Shown: positions 63,718-64,000 of the stretch, one piece after another
Layout: each line of letters starts with the position of its first letter
How positions within the stretch are numbered: the first letter of the stretch is position 1
Source of the DNA: Gilliamella apicola
GTDB taxonomy: Bacteria; Pseudomonadota; Gammaproteobacteria; Enterobacterales; Orbaceae
DNA: 64,000 bases
Assembly: GCF_003202915.1 (NCBI RefSeq)
Contig: NZ_QGLP01000005.1
Location: 474,721-538,720 of the forward strand
Reading direction: 5' to 3'
Program-made: the position numbers and the translations under genes
Notes under the pieces: model-generated
What the model saw: only the letters and a program-made list of their open reading frames with translations
Told to the model about the DNA's origin: nothing
Database searches by the model: none

Positions 63718-64000
63718 TTCAAGCAATCAAAAACAGACTAACAATCCATTAGACATTTTTGTCATTGGTGCACGTAAAGGCTTTAATATTGCGATTAACA
63801 ATTTAATGCCTAATATCATTATGGCATTTGTTATTACCGAAATATTAAAAAGACTTGGCTTAATGCAATTAATTGGTGAAGTATTTGCACCGGTCATGGG
63901 ACTATTTGGTTTACCGGGTGAAGCAATTACCGTTTTATTGACAGCTTGGTTATCAGCCTCGGCAGGAACGGGGGTTGCAGTAAATTTAATTAGTACAGGC
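63710..64000 (+). CDS. yjiG: YjiG, partial (runs off the window)
   Basis: The frame starts MSNSSNQKQTNNPLDIFVIG with an ATG that overlaps the yjiH stop (ATGAGTAA), then ARKGFNIAINNLMPNIIMAFVITEIL and GTGVAVNLISTG. It is the second gene of the pair and continues beyond base 64,000. Confidence 0.9.
   Translation, partial: MSNSSNQKQTNNPLDIFVIGARKGFNIAINNLMPNIIMAFVITEILKRLGLMQLIGEVFAPVMGLFGLPGEAITVLLTAWLSASAGTGVAVNLISTG

Overview
The window is AT-rich DNA from a gammaproteobacterium. The chromosomal genes (rep, dusA, bamE, fklB, dapB, tadA, tamAB, plsC, cmoM, hldD-waaF-waaC, yaeP, trmA, srmB) are closest in kind to Enterobacterales/Pasteurellales/Orbales. The low GC and the mixture of families suggest Orbaceae (Gilliamella-like). 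That placement is inference; no 16S gene is present.

Bases 1 to about 19,600 are the right part of a lambdoid prophage, integrated at the 3' end of a tRNA-Arg(UCU) gene (19,576-19,652) beside a P4-type tyrosine integrase. The control region is well preserved. A CI repressor gene (8,641-9,291) lies between two operator clusters that share a 16-bp motif close to AACAACTTATGGTGTT. Three sites lie at 8,523-8,607 (oR, with pR and pRM) and four at 11,166-11,248 (oL, with pL). From pR, leftward, come cro, a CII-like gene, replication genes O (with internal iterons) and P, a nin-type region with ninB and ninG, and antiterminator Q. A Q-type late promoter and leader terminator follow, then late-side accessory genes: an Ibs/Sib-like type I toxin-antitoxin locus, a secreted endonuclease I and an unidentified two-gene membrane module. 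From pL, rightward, come many small genes, lambda-type recombination genes (bet, exo), a phage CsrA, SSB, a PAPS-reductase-like protein and an AlpA-type excisionase. An AIPR-family abortive-infection gene sits directly behind cI and is probably expressed in the lysogen. Lysis and structural genes must lie left of the window.

Bases 19,653-54,400 are mainly core chromosome. They include a probable D-threonate catabolic cluster (DeoR-type regulator, four-carbon-acid-sugar kinase, PdxA2, GntP-family permease) divergent from an arabinose-5-phosphate isomerase gene with a CRP-like site between them. They also include a heptose/LPS core operon, a CusRS-like two-component system with a candidate sRNA upstream, a stand-alone MnmD methyltransferase, a lone metallo-beta-lactamase-fold protein next to an IS remnant, and a frameshifted small membrane protein gene.

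Bases 54,400-61,600 are a decayed accessory region. It carries the remnant of a P4-like satellite (broken primase zinc-ribbon gene, two AlpA-like regulators, a Bro-N protein, a ribbon-helix-helix protein with repeated operators, and a 338-residue unknown gene) next to tRNA-Lys(CUU). The window ends with a paired SMR transporter operon and yjiH with the start of yjiG.
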